A stretch of 64,000 nucleotides of DNA, taken from NCBI RefSeq assembly GCF_001687585.2, contig NZ_CP016537.2, positions 2,700,001 to 2,764,000 on the forward strand. The letters run 5' to 3'. Of the stretch, positions 27,246 through 41,451 are shown in pieces. This DNA comes from Planococcus halocryophilus (GTDB lineage: Bacteria; Bacillota; Bacilli; Bacillales_A; Planococcaceae). Under the pieces are notes generated by a model. It searched no databases, was not told where the DNA came from, and worked only from the letters and a program-made list of their open reading frames with translations. Position numbers and translations under genes: made by a program. Positions within the stretch are counted from its first letter, which is position 1. The number at the start of each line of letters is the position of its first letter.

Positions 27246-27656
27246 CTATGCGTTTACTTGTTCAGTTCCTGGCGGTTGGAAATCGAAGTCTGCATCGTTT
27301 TGCGGCGGTTCTTGCTGAGATGTGGTTTCTTCTTGCGCTTTTCTTTTATCGAGGAACCGGATTTGGTCGCCGAGCACTTCTGTTACGTAAATACGCGTTC
27401 CGTCTTCTTTATCATAGGAACGCGATTGTAAGCGACCGGTAACAGCTACTAAAGATCCTTTTACACAGTATTTCGAGACATTATGAGCAGGCCTTCCCCA
27501 GGTGGAACAAAGAACAAAATCTGTTTCTGTTTCTCCTTTCTGATTTTTATAATTTCTTGAAACTGCTACGATGAAGGAAGTATGTATCCGACCTTCATTC
27601 ATGACTCGCATCGTGGGATCTTTTGTTAAGCGACCTACAATTCCGACTTGATTCAT
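27246..27656 (-). CDS. ssbB: Single-stranded DNA-binding protein, SsbB-like
   Basis: A 136-residue protein with an OB fold (1-105): MNQVGIVGRLTKDPTMR, FIVAVSRNYKNQKGETETDFVLCSTWG and KYCVKGSLVAVTGRLQSRSY are typical SSB strands. A short Q/E/P-rich tail follows and lacks the acidic DDDIPF-type tip of SsbA, ending in PPGTEQVNA. Position between ywqA and ywpF matches B. subtilis ssbB, which protects DNA during transformation. An ideal AGGAGGTGAG precedes the ATG. A comparison with the replicative SSB elsewhere in the genome would settle paralogy. Confidence 0.9.
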   Translation of the reverse strand: MNQVGIVGRLTKDPTMRVMNEGRIHTSFIVAVSRNYKNQKGETETDFVLCSTWGRPAHNVSKYCVKGSLVAVTGRLQSRSYDKEDGTRIYVTEVLGDQIRFLDKRKAQEETTSQQEPPQNDADFDFQPPGTEQVNA

Positions 27657-27946
27657 TTTCTCACCTCCTTTTGCTTATTTAGAGCATACTAAGAAGATTG
27701 AATTCTTTGCAAAATCGAAAAAATAATTTTTCGTCGATTTTCTGCTTTCATATTTCATTTTTGACATTTTCTAAAAGATTTATTGAGATTTCTTTTCTTG
27801 AATTTATTCGCTTTCCACAAAATCTTAGCGTTAAGTAAAACTCATATTTGGTAAAATACTGTTATTTTAAAATGGCGGTTTTGATTCGCGGACTAAATCT
27901 TCAATATGCTATACTGAAACAAAGCTAGTATGGGAGGCATCGCCGC
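27657..27946. promoter_or_regulatory. Divergent region between ssbB and ywpF
   Basis: 290 bp, very AT-rich. Toward ywpF there is an extended -10 (TGC TATACT, TATACT at 27910-27915). Toward ssbB, 27711-27741 is an inverted repeat (AAAATCGAAAAA...TTTTTCG..CGATTTT) containing AAAA-N5-TTTT at 27719-27731. That is the half-site shape of a ComK box, but a second properly spaced half is not seen. Confidence 0.4.
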
Positions 27947-28378
27947 ATGAAAACATTTAAAATGCTGTCATTAGGCATTGATAAAGAAGATCAAGTGACT
28001 GATTATCCGGTACATGATGGCATCATCATAAACCAGGAAAATAAAGAGCGTTCGTGGATTCTTGAGATGCTTATCGATTTACCGCACCAAGAAACTTTTG
28101 ATCGCCTAAAAGAAAGTAACGAAACAATAGCTGTACAAGTTGTCATTTCTTATCCTAAAAACGAACCTGCACCTTTTGAGGTCGTTGTTAAAGATGTTAA
28201 AATCATGGGCGATTATGTTTCGATATTAATGAAAGGTACGTTAAAACGGGCTCGTCGAAAATACGCAGAAACGCTTCTTTCTGAACTGTTAGAGGATGGA
28301 CTTGAAGGACAAGAGTTGCTTGAACGATTTGAAACTGATATGCGCACTCGTCCAGGACTTCGTAAAGACGAAGTATAA
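27947..28378 (+). CDS. ywpF: YwpF-like protein
   Basis: A 143-residue soluble protein with the start MKTFKMLSLGI and the order and length of the YwpF family. The ATG has GGGAGG 10 nt upstream and an extended -10 promoter. Residues 1-95 look like a beta-rich domain and the C-terminus is helical and acidic. The family has no established function; B. subtilis ywpF also lies beside ssbB and fabZ, so synteny supports the assignment. It is convergent with fabZ across a shared terminator. Confidence 0.82.
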   Translation: MKTFKMLSLGIDKEDQVTDYPVHDGIIINQENKERSWILEMLIDLPHQETFDRLKESNETIAVQVVISYPKNEPAPFEVVVKDVKIMGDYVSILMKGTLKRARRKYAETLLSELLEDGLEGQELLERFETDMRTRPGLRKDEV

Positions 28379-28403
28379 GACCGTCCAAAAATTCCATAAA
28401 TAA

Positions 28404-28452
28404 AAAAGCTGTTGTCGAAAGTCACTAAATGACTCTCAACAACAGCTTTTTC
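28404..28452. terminator. Bidirectional terminator between ywpF and fabZ
   Basis: AAAAAGCTGTTG / CAACAGCTTTTT with an inner AGTCA/TGACT stem; runs of A and T on both sides serve both convergent genes. Confidence 0.9.
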
Positions 28453-28469
28453 GCAAGTAAATTTTATTA

Positions 28470-28916
28470 TTATTCTGAAGCGACTGGTCCTAAAGCAAAA
28501 AGAATATCACATTCACATGCAAGCTCGCCGTCTACTGAAGCAATTGCATGCCCTTTGCCCATTGATCCGCGCAGTTTTGTTAACACAACTTCTAAGCGTA
28601 ATTGATCTCCTGGTATAACTTGTCGCTTAAAGCGGCAATTATCAATTCCTGTAAAAAATGCTAAACGGCCTTTGTTCGCATCTAACTGCAAAACAGCCGC
28701 TGCGCCAACTTGTGCCAATGCTTCAACGATTAACACACCTGGCATAACAGGGTAACCTGGGAAATGTCCATTAAAGAAATCTTCATTCGCAGATACATTT
28801 TTTAAACCAACAGCTTTTTTTCCAGCTTCGATTTCTAAAATGCGATCTACCATCAAAAATGGGTAGCGATGTGGTAAAATTGCTTGAATTTGTTCAGTTG
28901 TCAACAAACGATCCAT
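28470..28916 (-). CDS. fabZ: 3-hydroxyacyl-[ACP] dehydratase FabZ
   Basis: A 148-residue hot-dog fold enzyme of type II fatty acid synthesis, dehydrating 3-hydroxyacyl-ACP. The signature [17 protein letters not shown] is at about 10-26. The active-site [23 protein letters not shown] follows at about 48-70, with catalytic His about 50 and Glu about 64. The length is standard. It is the last gene of a minus-strand run with the EpuA-like and mbl genes, ending at the shared terminator. Confidence 0.96.
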   Translation of the reverse strand: MDRLLTTEQIQAILPHRYPFLMVDRILEIEAGKKAVGLKNVSANEDFFNGHFPGYPVMPGVLIVEALAQVGAAAVLQLDANKGRLAFFTGIDNCRFKRQVIPGDQLRLEVVLTKLRGSMGKGHAIASVDGELACECDILFALGPVASE

Positions 28917-28971
28917 CTCCTTTTTCTACATTAAAGGGTAATATACACGATAAACTACTTCATGTAACGCT

Positions 28972-29235
28972 TTATTTGCCACCCATAATATCTAATATGT
29001 GCTGCCATGTTTCCCACTTCAATGCATCGGCGGGACTACCGTCACCAATTACACCAAAGCCTATCATTACACCTAGAACAGCCGCTAAGGCGATTAAGGC
29101 GATCACTATAACTATACGTAGCCAAATTGGAAATAGGCGTATTTGAACCCACCATGTCTTTTTAGGACTTTCTGGTTCTGCCACATCACTTTTAGCTTTT
29201 TTTCGAAGAGAAAAGTTTTTCTTCAGTTCAGCCAT
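28972..29235 (-). CDS. EpuA-like small membrane protein (often named RNA polymerase subunit beta)
   Basis: An 87-residue protein with a basic cytoplasmic N-terminus (KKNFSLRKKAKSD), one strong membrane helix (about 37-62, WLRIVIVIALIALAAVLG...), and a short outer tail. This matches the EpuA-type family that databases often label DNA-directed RNA polymerase subunit beta although it is not an RNAP subunit. The family lies beside mbl and fabZ in Bacillales. A role in envelope processes is inferred from context. The flhO and flhP genes found here in B. subtilis are absent. Confidence 0.75.
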   Translation of the reverse strand: MAELKKNFSLRKKAKSDVAEPESPKKTWWVQIRLFPIWLRIVIVIALIALAAVLGVMIGFGVIGDGSPADALKWETWQHILDIMGGK

Positions 29236-29332
29236 TCACTTTGTCAACCTTTCCATCTACTGAATTCTCGAATTTCAACTGAAACACGAATTTTTAAACT
29301 CTAATTATTATAACCAGAAAGTGCGATTTTTG

Positions 29333-30349
29333 CTATCTGCTGTTTGGCCTTGTTTGTTTAGTGCGAAAAATATTTTCTTTTGCTTCTAGCATTAAACCAG
29401 TACCTAGCACAACGCATTCCATCGGATTTTCTGCAATTGAAATCGGAATTGCTAATTTCTCAGATAAATGTTGGTCTAAACCATTTAACATTGCACCGCC
29501 ACCAGTTAAAACCGCTCCACTTTCAATAATATCTGAAGCAAGTTCCGGTGGTGTTTTTTCAAGCACAGCACGCGTAGCTTCGACAATAGCATCCACTGAT
29601 TCTCTCAAAGCTTGTTCAATTTCAAAAGAACTGATGGTTAAAGTTTTTGGATATCCAGTTAAAATATCACGTCCTCGAACTTCCATCTTTTTTTCTTCAA
29701 GCTGTTTACCTGCTGTACCGAGTTCTATCTTCATTTTTTCAGCAGTTTTTTCACCTATCAACAATTTATGTTCTTGCTTTATATATTTCATAATTTGCTG
29801 ATCAAAGCGATCACCTGCCACTTTAATCGTTTCACTCGCTACAATGTCTCCCATCGATAAAACGGCTACATCTGTAGTTCCGCCTCCAATATCTATAACC
29901 ATGCTAGCATTCGGCTGATAAATGTTAAGTCCCGCACCTATTGCAGCTACTTTGGGCTCGACTTCGACATATACTTTTTTAGCTCCTGCTTTTTGTGCGA
30001 CTTCACGAATGGCATTTTGTTCGATACTCGTTATATTTGTCGGACAACAAATCAAAATACGTGGCTTGGACATAAAACCTTTTAGTTTTAAAATGTGCAC
30101 GAAATGCTTCAGCATGGCTTCAGTCACATCAAAATCGTAGATGACTCCGTCTTTTAGTGGACGAATCGATTCAATATGCTTTGGTGTTCTACCTAGCATT
30201 TTGCTTGCTTCTTTTCCCACTGCCAGAACTTCTTCAGTTTTTCTGTCCCTAGCTACTATAGAGGGTTCGTTTAAAATAATTCCTTTACCTTTAACATATA
30301 TTAATACATTTGCCGTTCCAAGATCGATCCCAATGTCTTTAGAAAACAT
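29333..30349 (-). CDS. mbl: MreB-like actin homologue Mbl
   Basis: A 338-residue bacterial actin that organises cell-wall synthesis along the membrane. Nucleotide-binding motifs are present: phosphate 1 DIGIDLGTANVLIYVKG (about 5-21), phosphate 2 MVIDIGGGTTDVAVLSMGD (about 150-168) and the adenosine loop GAVLTGGGAMLNGLD (about 284-298). The start MFSKDIGIDLG and position between murA and fabZ argue for Mbl rather than MreB, which is normally with mreCD. The ATG follows AAAGGGGCG. It is unexpected in a possibly coccoid genus, but these lineages also include rods. Confidence 0.92.
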   Translation of the reverse strand: MFSKDIGIDLGTANVLIYVKGKGIILNEPSIVARDRKTEEVLAVGKEASKMLGRTPKHIESIRPLKDGVIYDFDVTEAMLKHFVHILKLKGFMSKPRILICCPTNITSIEQNAIREVAQKAGAKKVYVEVEPKVAAIGAGLNIYQPNASMVIDIGGGTTDVAVLSMGDIVASETIKVAGDRFDQQIMKYIKQEHKLLIGEKTAEKMKIELGTAGKQLEEKKMEVRGRDILTGYPKTLTISSFEIEQALRESVDAIVEATRAVLEKTPPELASDIIESGAVLTGGGAMLNGLDQHLSEKLAIPISIAENPMECVVLGTGLMLEAKENIFRTKQTRPNSR

Positions 30350-30523
30350 TCAGCCCACGCCCCTTTTAAGCCATTTATTATGCTTTAACAGTTAAGTAAG
30401 TCATTATTTTCTAAGTTGCCAGTATGAAGGCCTTTAATAGGACTCAAAACCTTCTCTTAACTGAACATTTTATCATAGTGAGGATTGCATTGACAAAAAA
30501 TCCTTGCATCCTTTTGTTCCATT

Positions 30524-30564
30524 AAAAAAGCTTGCGGAACTGGTAACCAGCCCCGCAAGCTTTT
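30524..30564 (-). terminator. Terminator of murA
   Basis: AAAAGCTTGCGGGG / CCGCAAGCTTTT stem with an inner CTGG..CCAG pairing and a T-run, 12 nt after the stop. It separates murA from mbl. Confidence 0.88.
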
Positions 30565-30575
30565 AATAAATGGTA

Positions 30576-31874
30576 TTAGACCAATTGCTCGACTTTTTCT
30601 TCAACTTGTTCAACAGTTACACGCTCAATATCAGCGCCTAAAGCAGCAAGTTTTGTATGGAAGCCTACATATCCACGATCTAAATGATAAAGTTCGTTAA
30701 CTCGTGTAATTCCATCTGCAGCAAGACCTGCAAGAATCAATGCAGCTGCAGCTCTTAAGTCTGTAGCGGCAACTTCTGCGCCTTGTAGTTTAGATGGCCC
30801 TTTCATGATGACAGAACGCCCTTCAATCTTCACTGAAGCGTTCATGCGACGGAATTCTTCCACGTGCATAAAGCGATTTTCAAAAACAGTTTCTGTCAAG
30901 ATGCCGTTACCTGTTGCAGTAAGCATTAATGACATCATCTGTGATTGCATATCTGTTGGGAATCCTGGATGTGGCATTGTTTTAATATCAATTGAACGAA
31001 GTGGACGGTTAGAGCGAATACGTAATCCTTCTTCAGTTTCTTGAATATCGACACCCATTTCACCCATTTTAGAAATTAAGGCAGCCATGTGTTCAGGAAC
31101 GGCGTTTTCGATGATTACATCGCCTTCAGTAATTGCTGCAGCTACCATAAACGTTCCAGCTTCAACACGATCCGGAATAATATAATGCGTAGCTCCATGC
31201 ATTTCTTCTACACCTTCAATACGCATTGTATCCGTACCTGCACCGATAACGCGACCGCCCATTTCATTGATGTAGTTAGCCACATCAACAATTTCCGGCT
31301 CTTTAGCAGCGTTTTCGATAATAGTTGTACCTTCAGCCAACGCAGCAGCCATCATAATGTTTTCCGTAGCACCAACACTTGGGAAATCTAAATAGATTTT
31401 CGCTCCGCGTAAACGGCCATTTGTTTTAGCTTCTACGAAACCATTACCAAAGGTAATACTCGCGCCCATTGCTTCAAATCCTTTTAAGTGTTGATCGATT
31501 GGACGTGAGCCTATTGCACAACCACCTGGTAAAGCTACACGCGCAAAACCATTGCGTGCAAGAACCGGTCCCATTACTAAAATAGAAGCGCGCATTTTAC
31601 GAACGTATTCGAATTGGGCTTCGCTTGATAAAGTTCCTGATGCATCAATTATCATTTCATTTTTTTCCGGGAAATATTCAACAGATACGTTTAAGCTTCT
31701 TAAAACTTCTTGAATTGTATAAACGTCTGCTAAATTTGGTACTTCTTTAATAATGCTCTTTCTGTTTGAAGCTAGTAATGCTCCAGCCAATACCGGTAAA
31801 ACTGCGTTTTTAGCTCCTTCTACCCGTACCTTTCCCTTTAATTTTTGGCCGCCTTTTACGATAATCTGATCCAC
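30576..31874 (-). CDS. murA: UDP-GlcNAc 1-carboxyvinyltransferase MurA
   Basis: The first committed step of peptidoglycan synthesis: transfers enolpyruvate from PEP to UDP-GlcNAc. The frame is open far upstream, but GGAGGG 8 nt before a GTG at 31874 fixes the start ([20 protein letters not shown]) and gives 432 residues, the family norm. K22/N23 in GAKNAVLP and the PEP-binding Cys in [16 protein letters not shown] (about 117) are present; fosfomycin targets this Cys. A second copy lies at 54480. In B. subtilis spoIID, spoIIQ and spoIIID lie between murAA and mbl; here nothing does. Confidence 0.96.
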   Translation of the reverse strand: MDQIIVKGGQKLKGKVRVEGAKNAVLPVLAGALLASNRKSIIKEVPNLADVYTIQEVLRSLNVSVEYFPEKNEMIIDASGTLSSEAQFEYVRKMRASILVMGPVLARNGFARVALPGGCAIGSRPIDQHLKGFEAMGASITFGNGFVEAKTNGRLRGAKIYLDFPSVGATENIMMAAALAEGTTIIENAAKEPEIVDVANYINEMGGRVIGAGTDTMRIEGVEEMHGATHYIIPDRVEAGTFMVAAAITEGDVIIENAVPEHMAALISKMGEMGVDIQETEEGLRIRSNRPLRSIDIKTMPHPGFPTDMQSQMMSLMLTATGNGILTETVFENRFMHVEEFRRMNASVKIEGRSVIMKGPSKLQGAEVAATDLRAAAALILAGLAADGITRVNELYHLDRGYVGFHTKLAALGADIERVTVEQVEEKVEQLV

Positions 31875-31965
31875 AAATATACCCTCCATATGTTTAATAT
31901 TCATATATATATACCTATTTACGTTATAAAGTCCAATGTCATTCTTAAGAAACAAAACCTTACTC

Positions 31966-31994
31966 ATATTACCTTCTTTATTAATAAAAATCAA
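31966..31994 (-). promoter_or_regulatory. Promoter of murA
   Basis: Minus-strand TTGATT (31994-31989), a 17-bp spacer and TAATAT (31971-31966). It gives a leader of about 85 nt before the GTG start. In 31995-32171 no gene is seen. Confidence 0.6.
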
Positions 31995-32171
31995 GCAAAT
32001 TTACTCTCATTTTGTGCTGAATTTCGATTCGGACTCTATGTTATTCGAATAGCATGTTATTTTTATGTCCGTCAGGGAAGAAAGTCATATTTTAGTAACA
32101 AGCTATTAGACCTTTTCCCCTTGATAACGCATTTAAACCTTATACAAGAATATATTTCCCAGGAAATAAAT

Positions 32172-32224
32172 ATTTTGCCGTTTTGCCATAGCCATGAATA
32201 TCAAAGACATGGCAAAACGGCAAC
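32172..32224 (-). terminator. Long hairpin after ywzB
   Basis: The 15-bp perfect stem TTGCCGTTTTGCCAT / ATGGCAAAACGGCAA with a 20-nt loop starts 2 nt after the ywzB stop. The following AATATTTATTT is a weak U-tract, so it is a probable terminator. Confidence 0.7.
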
Positions 32225-32225
32225 T

Positions 32226-32459
32226 TTAAAACAGGTAAGGCAATTGCCGTGACCAAGATGAAATATTTAGGAAGAAAGTAGATACCAAGGTCCCGATTGA
32301 AATACTAAGAAAAATATACAAAATTTGTGCCTGTAAAATATGGTGTTTGTGAATCAATTTCTCAATCATTAATGCACGCATTGCATAGAAAGCAACACCC
32401 GTGAAGAAAATATGACTAAAGATTGATATTAAAGCGTTTTGCCCGATCATGGTTTCCAT
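32226..32459 (-). CDS. ywzB: DUF1146 family membrane protein YwzB
   Basis: A 77-residue protein. The ATG at 32459 is better spaced from AAAGGATGG than the ATG at 32468. Two membrane helices are clear (about 5-30 and 42-65, ALISIFSHIFFTGVAFYAMRAL and ILYIFLSISIGTLVSTFFLN, here quoted separately). DUF1146 proteins lie between atpC and murA in many Bacillales, and this synteny is kept. The function is unknown. It is separated from atpC by a terminator and a dispersed hairpin repeat. Confidence 0.85.
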   Translation of the reverse strand: METMIGQNALISIFSHIFFTGVAFYAMRALMIEKLIHKHHILQAQILYIFLSISIGTLVSTFFLNISSWSRQLPYLF

Positions 32460-32510
32460 ATAACCCATCCTTTCGTCGATAGTAATTCAACTTATTTATC
32501 AAAAAGAAAA

Positions 32511-32546
32511 AGCGGACAAAAGTCAATTGCCCTTCTGTCCGCTTTC
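32511..32546 (-). terminator. Terminator downstream of the atp operon
   Basis: AGCGGACAGAAGGGCAATTG / CTTTTGTCCGCT imperfect stem with seven terminal base pairs (AGCGGAC/GTCCGCT) followed by TTTTCTTTTT on the minus strand. Confidence 0.75.
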
Positions 32547-32554
32547 GCTTTTCT

Positions 32555-32668
32555 TACTGTCTAGCTTCAGTGCCCAGATTCTAGGATCATAAGCCACCCT
32601 GACTGTGCGGCAAAGAACGCCGCTTTGTCAGTACGTCTTATGCCCGTCGAATCTACACGGGCTCTTAC
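32555..32668. repeat. Dispersed hairpin repeat, copy 1 (after atpC)
   Basis: The stretch starts CTGTCTAGCTTCAGTGCCC, has GATTC ... CATAAG ... CTTATG ... GAATC symmetry, and an inner stem CTGAC-TGTGCGGC / GCCGC-TTTGTCAG. It shares GTGCCCAGATTCT and GCCCGTCGAATCTACA with copy 2 at 34600 and, in reverse orientation, GACGGGCATAA with copy 3 at 40186. Related intergenic hairpins are familiar from Bacillaceae genomes. Confidence 0.8.
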
Positions 32669-32677
32669 GCTTTTCTT

Positions 32678-34546
<1,869 letters not shown>

Positions 34547-34594
34547 TTAAAAACTTCTTCTTAAAGAAGTTCGCAGTTTTAGTATTAGCAGTAT

Positions 34595-34695
34595 ATAGTG
34601 CCCAGATTCTCGGGGTCTTAAGTCAGCCCACTACGGAAATTACATTTCCTCCGCGTTCTGTCTTAAGCCCGTCGAATCTACATAGGCACCTCTGT
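34595..34695. repeat. Dispersed hairpin repeat, copy 2 (between atpG and atpD)
   Basis: GTGCC-GATTC-GGG-CTTAAG on the left pairs with CTTAAG-CCC-GAATC-GGCAC on the right to form an interrupted stem of about 19 pairs. It has the same orientation as copy 1 (GTGCCCAGATTCTCGGGG, GCCCGTCGAATCTACATAGG). It lies inside the operon between cotranscribed genes and would be part of the mRNA. Confidence 0.82.
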
Positions 34696-34700
34696 ATTTC

Positions 34701-35573
<873 letters not shown>

Positions 35574-35605
35574 TTATTATTTTTTCTTCGTATTCGAACT
35601 CGGTT

Positions 35606-37667
<2,062 letters not shown>

Positions 37668-37671
<4 letters not shown>

Positions 37672-38189
37672 TGAACTTCGCCTGCCTTCGCAATCGTTTC
37701 GTTAATCAACTGACGGTTGTCTTCCTCAGAGATTTCTTTTTCCAGCACTTTCGTTGCAGCAAGTAATGACAATGCCACAACTTCTTCACGAACAGCTGAA
37801 ATAGCTTTATCTCTTTCGTTAGCAATTTCTTGAACTGCTGCTTCTTTCATACGTCCAGACTCAGCACGCGCAGTTGTAATAATTTCCTCACGCGAAACTT
37901 CGCCTTGCTTCTTAGCGTTTTCAACGATTTCTTGTGCTTGCGTACGCGCATCTTTAAGAAGGCTACGCTGCTCTTCAAGCAACTTTTGAGATTCTAAACG
38001 GCTGTTTTCAGCTGTTTCAATTTCACTCTTGATCAATTCTTCACGTTGCTGCATTACGCCCATCAAAGGACCCCATGCGAATTTCTTCAAAAGCAACATT
38101 AACCCGATGAAGATGACAAGTGTAGCGAGAATGTCTCCAATATTCAAAAACTCCCCGGCTGCGCCGAGTACGAGGTAATCAAAAAACAC
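37668..38189 (-). CDS. atpF: ATP synthase b subunit
   Basis: A 173-residue peripheral stalk. One membrane helix (about 16-38, IGDILATLVIFIGLMLLLKKFAW in part) is followed by a long charged coiled coil (45-165). It starts at GTG (VFFDYLVLGAAGEF), with GGGAGTG 9 nt upstream, and ends overlapping atpH by 4 bases. It is separated from atpE by 159 bp, larger than elsewhere in the operon; a possible ATAGTA-rich hairpin there was not convincing. Confidence 0.95.
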
Positions 38190-38348
38190 GATTGTTTCAC
38201 TCCCTTCAAGAGCCTAAAATGCAATTTCTTCTATAGTAAGATCTTTATTTAGTACAAGATGAACTTTCAAAAGCAAATGTTGCATACAAGTTTAAATGGC
38301 GAAAACCATATAGTAGCATCCCCACCATTTAAATTTTGTATAAAAATA

Positions 38349-38576
<228 letters not shown>

Positions 38577-38620
38577 TCAGGATAATTGTTTTTTTTTTGC
38601 TCAAAAGAGCGGTTTTATAC

Positions 38621-39358
<738 letters not shown>

Positions 39359-39730
39359 TTAATGGTGTTTCACGTGATAAACAATCCGCTCTGTTAATAA
39401 CAGAGCATAAGGGACCATCAACCCTATTACCGTACTGACCAAGTGAATGTGCTCTGCGAACAAAATAGCAATCGCTACTGCAGCAATACCTGATGCAAAC
39501 CGTAATGCCGTTCCAAGCGAACGAACTTTCGAGCCTTCAGCCACCGCACGGTCAAATTTCTCCATCCGACGAACAAGAATCCACATGTTATAAATGCCGA
39601 ACAAAGTTCCGATTATGAGACCCGCGAACACTTCTTGATAAGAGGTAAACCCCAAACCAATAACGTAGAACGCTAAGATGAAAATAATCATCTTTTTTAG
39701 TCTTGTGTATATCTCCCTTAGTCCATCCAT
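39359..39730 (-). CDS. atpI: ATP synthase subunit I
   Basis: A 123-residue membrane protein with four predicted helices, encoded first in many Bacillales atp operons. In this family it assists assembly of the c ring or Mg2+ uptake. The VRRMEKFDRAVAEG loop after helix 2 is typical. The ATG lies 3 bp after the atpZ stop, and the gene precedes atpB by 27 bp. The assignment rests on position, helix pattern and length. Confidence 0.85.
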   Translation of the reverse strand: MDGLREIYTRLKKMIIFILAFYVIGLGFTSYQEVFAGLIIGTLFGIYNMWILVRRMEKFDRAVAEGSKVRSLGTALRFASGIAAVAIAILFAEHIHLVSTVIGLMVPYALLLTERIVYHVKHH

Positions 39731-39733
39731 TTT

Positions 39734-39955
39734 CTACTTGTCTCCTGATTCGAATTTGCGGACGGTCTGAAGCATTGCCCAAACACCGGCAGTGATGCCT
39801 ATGAATAGGCAGATGATCATGAAAAATGGTGCGGTTCCTACCTTTTCATCAAGCCACATACCCGTGAACACCCCGATGAGTACGGACCCAACAAGTTGTG
39901 ACAGAATGGCGCTGTAAATTGCCATCGCTTGTAAGGGCTTTTTTGTTGGGCGCAT
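39734..39955 (-). CDS. atpZ: AtpZ/AtpI family protein
   Basis: A 73-residue protein with two helices (about 10-32 and 42-62) and the family motif SQLVGSVLIGVFTGMWLDEKVG (about 19-40). AtpZ forms a complex with AtpI in Bacillus relatives and is thought to help Mg2+ supply or assembly of ATP synthase. The ATG follows GAGGGGGTT. It is the first gene of the atp operon; a TATAAT lies 30 bp upstream. Confidence 0.85.
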   Translation of the reverse strand: MRPTKKPLQAMAIYSAILSQLVGSVLIGVFTGMWLDEKVGTAPFFMIICLFIGITAGVWAMLQTVRKFESGDK

Positions 39956-39985
39956 GACAACCCCCTCGAACCTCGTTGATTTGAC

Positions 39986-39991
39986 ATTATA
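39986..39991 (-). promoter_or_regulatory. Likely -10 of the atp operon
   Basis: A perfect TATAAT on the minus strand preceded by GGG, 30 bp before the AtpZ ATG. The -35 region (TGATGC at 18 bp) is weak. An additional promoter further upstream cannot be excluded; 39995-40170 contains no gene. Confidence 0.55.
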
Positions 39992-40170
39992 CCCTCAAAA
40001 AGAGCAGTCGCATCAGGCTTCCACCTACATAATCTATGTAAGAAAACCATCTCATGCATACCCTTTGTAAGCATACATTAGGGGTAAAATCATGTCAATT
40101 AGTAGAAGTGAAAAACTTCACAAGCGATTTCCCTCTGACATATTGTGGACAAATTTCAACAAAAAATGTG

Positions 40171-40308
40171 GAATCGGCCGTTTTAACTCCGACGGGCATA
40201 AAGCAGAATGGCAGAGCGGCGTCTTTTGCCGTTTAGCTAGACTGATTTATGATTCCGAGGAGTTGGCCGATGCAACTAGACAACAAAAAAAGTGAATCGG
40301 CCGTTTTA
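40171..40308. repeat. Dispersed hairpin repeat, copy 3, flanked by 15-bp direct repeats
   Basis: 40186-40285 is related to the reverse complement of copy 1 (GACGGGCATAA, GAGCGGCGTCTTTTGCCG, TTATGATTC, CTAGACAA), so this copy is inverted relative to copies 1 and 2. It is bracketed by two identical 15-mers GAATCGGCCGTTTTA at 40171-40185 and 40294-40308. It lies between mnaA and the atp promoter. Confidence 0.75.
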
Positions 40309-40313
40309 CTTAC

Positions 40314-41432
40314 TTACAATTTTGAAAAATACTTGTGCAGCGCTTCGACAATCCGTGCAGATGCTTTACCATCTCCATACGGATTAGATGCTTGAGACAT
40401 TGCTTTGTAGGCAGCTTCGTCCGTCAACAATTCTTTCGCTAATCCGTAAATCGTTTCTTCATCTGTACCGGCGAGTTTCAACGTTCCTGCACTAATACCT
40501 TCAGGACGTTCAGTCGTGTCACGCAAAACCAAAACCGGCTTGCCAAGTGACGGTGCTTCTTCTTGTATGCCACCAGAATCGGTCAGAATAAAAAATGAGC
40601 GTGCTGCAAAGTTGTGGAAATCCAAAACTTCTAGCGGTTCAATCAAATGAATGCGTGAATCACGACCTAATACTTCATCCGCGACTTCACGTACAGCTGG
40701 ATTCATATGCACTGGATACACCACTTGAATATCATCGTGTTCTTCGATCAAGCGTTTAATCGCACGGAACATATTGCGCATTGGCTGACCTAGATTTTCA
40801 CGGCGATGTGCTGTTAATAAAATCATACGATCGCTTCCGATTTTCTCTAAAATCGGGTGCGAATACGTTTCGCGTACCGTCGTTTGAAGAGCATCGATTG
40901 CTGTATTGCCAGTAACATAAATTGTTTCTGCTTTTTTGTTTTCATCAAGCAAGTTTTGAGCTGATTTTTCAGTTGGTGAAAAATGAATATCTGCCATGAC
41001 TCCCGTCAGTTGACGGTTCATCTCCTCAGGAAACGGCGAGTATTTGTTGTGCGTTCGCAAGCCCGCTTCGACGTGTCCGACCGCTACCTGATTATAAAAA
41101 GCAGCAAGGCTCGCAGCGAAAGTTGTCGTCGTATCGCCATGCACTAACACAATATCTGGCTTCGCTTCTTTCATTACCACATCGAGCCCTTGCATTGCAC
41201 GCATTGTGACATCGGTCAATGTTTGACGATCTTTCATGATGTTCAAATCAAAGTCAGGCGTGATTTTGAATGTCTCTAATACTTGATCAAGCATTTCTCT
41301 GTGCTGTGCCGTTACCGTTACAAGTGGTTCAATGGTTTCCGGATGTTTTTGAAGTTCCAAAACAAGCGGCGCCATTTTAATCGCTTCTGGTCTCGTACCA
41401 AATATTGTCATAACTTTCCATTTTTTAGTCAA
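40314..41432 (-). CDS. mnaA: UDP-N-acetylglucosamine 2-epimerase (non-hydrolysing)
   Basis: A 372-residue GT-B fold enzyme interconverting UDP-GlcNAc and UDP-ManNAc, precursor of teichoic acid linkage units and other wall polymers. Family segments: IFGTRPEAIKMAPL (10-23), VLVHGDTTTTFAASLAA (about 95-111), HVEAGLRTHNKYSPFPEEMNR (about 120-140), TDSGGIQEEAPSLGKPVLVLRD (about 287-308). The TTG start is supported by GCGAGGT 8 nt upstream. It begins 19 bp after upp and is likely cotranscribed with it, as in several relatives. Confidence 0.94.
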   Translation of the reverse strand: MTKKWKVMTIFGTRPEAIKMAPLVLELQKHPETIEPLVTVTAQHREMLDQVLETFKITPDFDLNIMKDRQTLTDVTMRAMQGLDVVMKEAKPDIVLVHGDTTTTFAASLAAFYNQVAVGHVEAGLRTHNKYSPFPEEMNRQLTGVMADIHFSPTEKSAQNLLDENKKAETIYVTGNTAIDALQTTVRETYSHPILEKIGSDRMILLTAHRRENLGQPMRNMFRAIKRLIEEHDDIQVVYPVHMNPAVREVADEVLGRDSRIHLIEPLEVLDFHNFAARSFFILTDSGGIQEEAPSLGKPVLVLRDTTERPEGISAGTLKLAGTDEETIYGLAKELLTDEAAYKAMSQASNPYGDGKASARIVEALHKYFSKL

Positions 41433-41451
41433 GCTGATTTACCTCGCTTTC

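Noticed and set aside
27711..27741. ComK binding site upstream of ssbB
   Set aside because: One AAAA-N5-TTTT half-site is present, but no second half at 8, 18 or 31 bp spacing; AT-rich DNA gives this by chance.
29361..29801. + strand frame opposite mbl
   Set aside because: Shadow of a conserved gene; no ribosome site and no family features.
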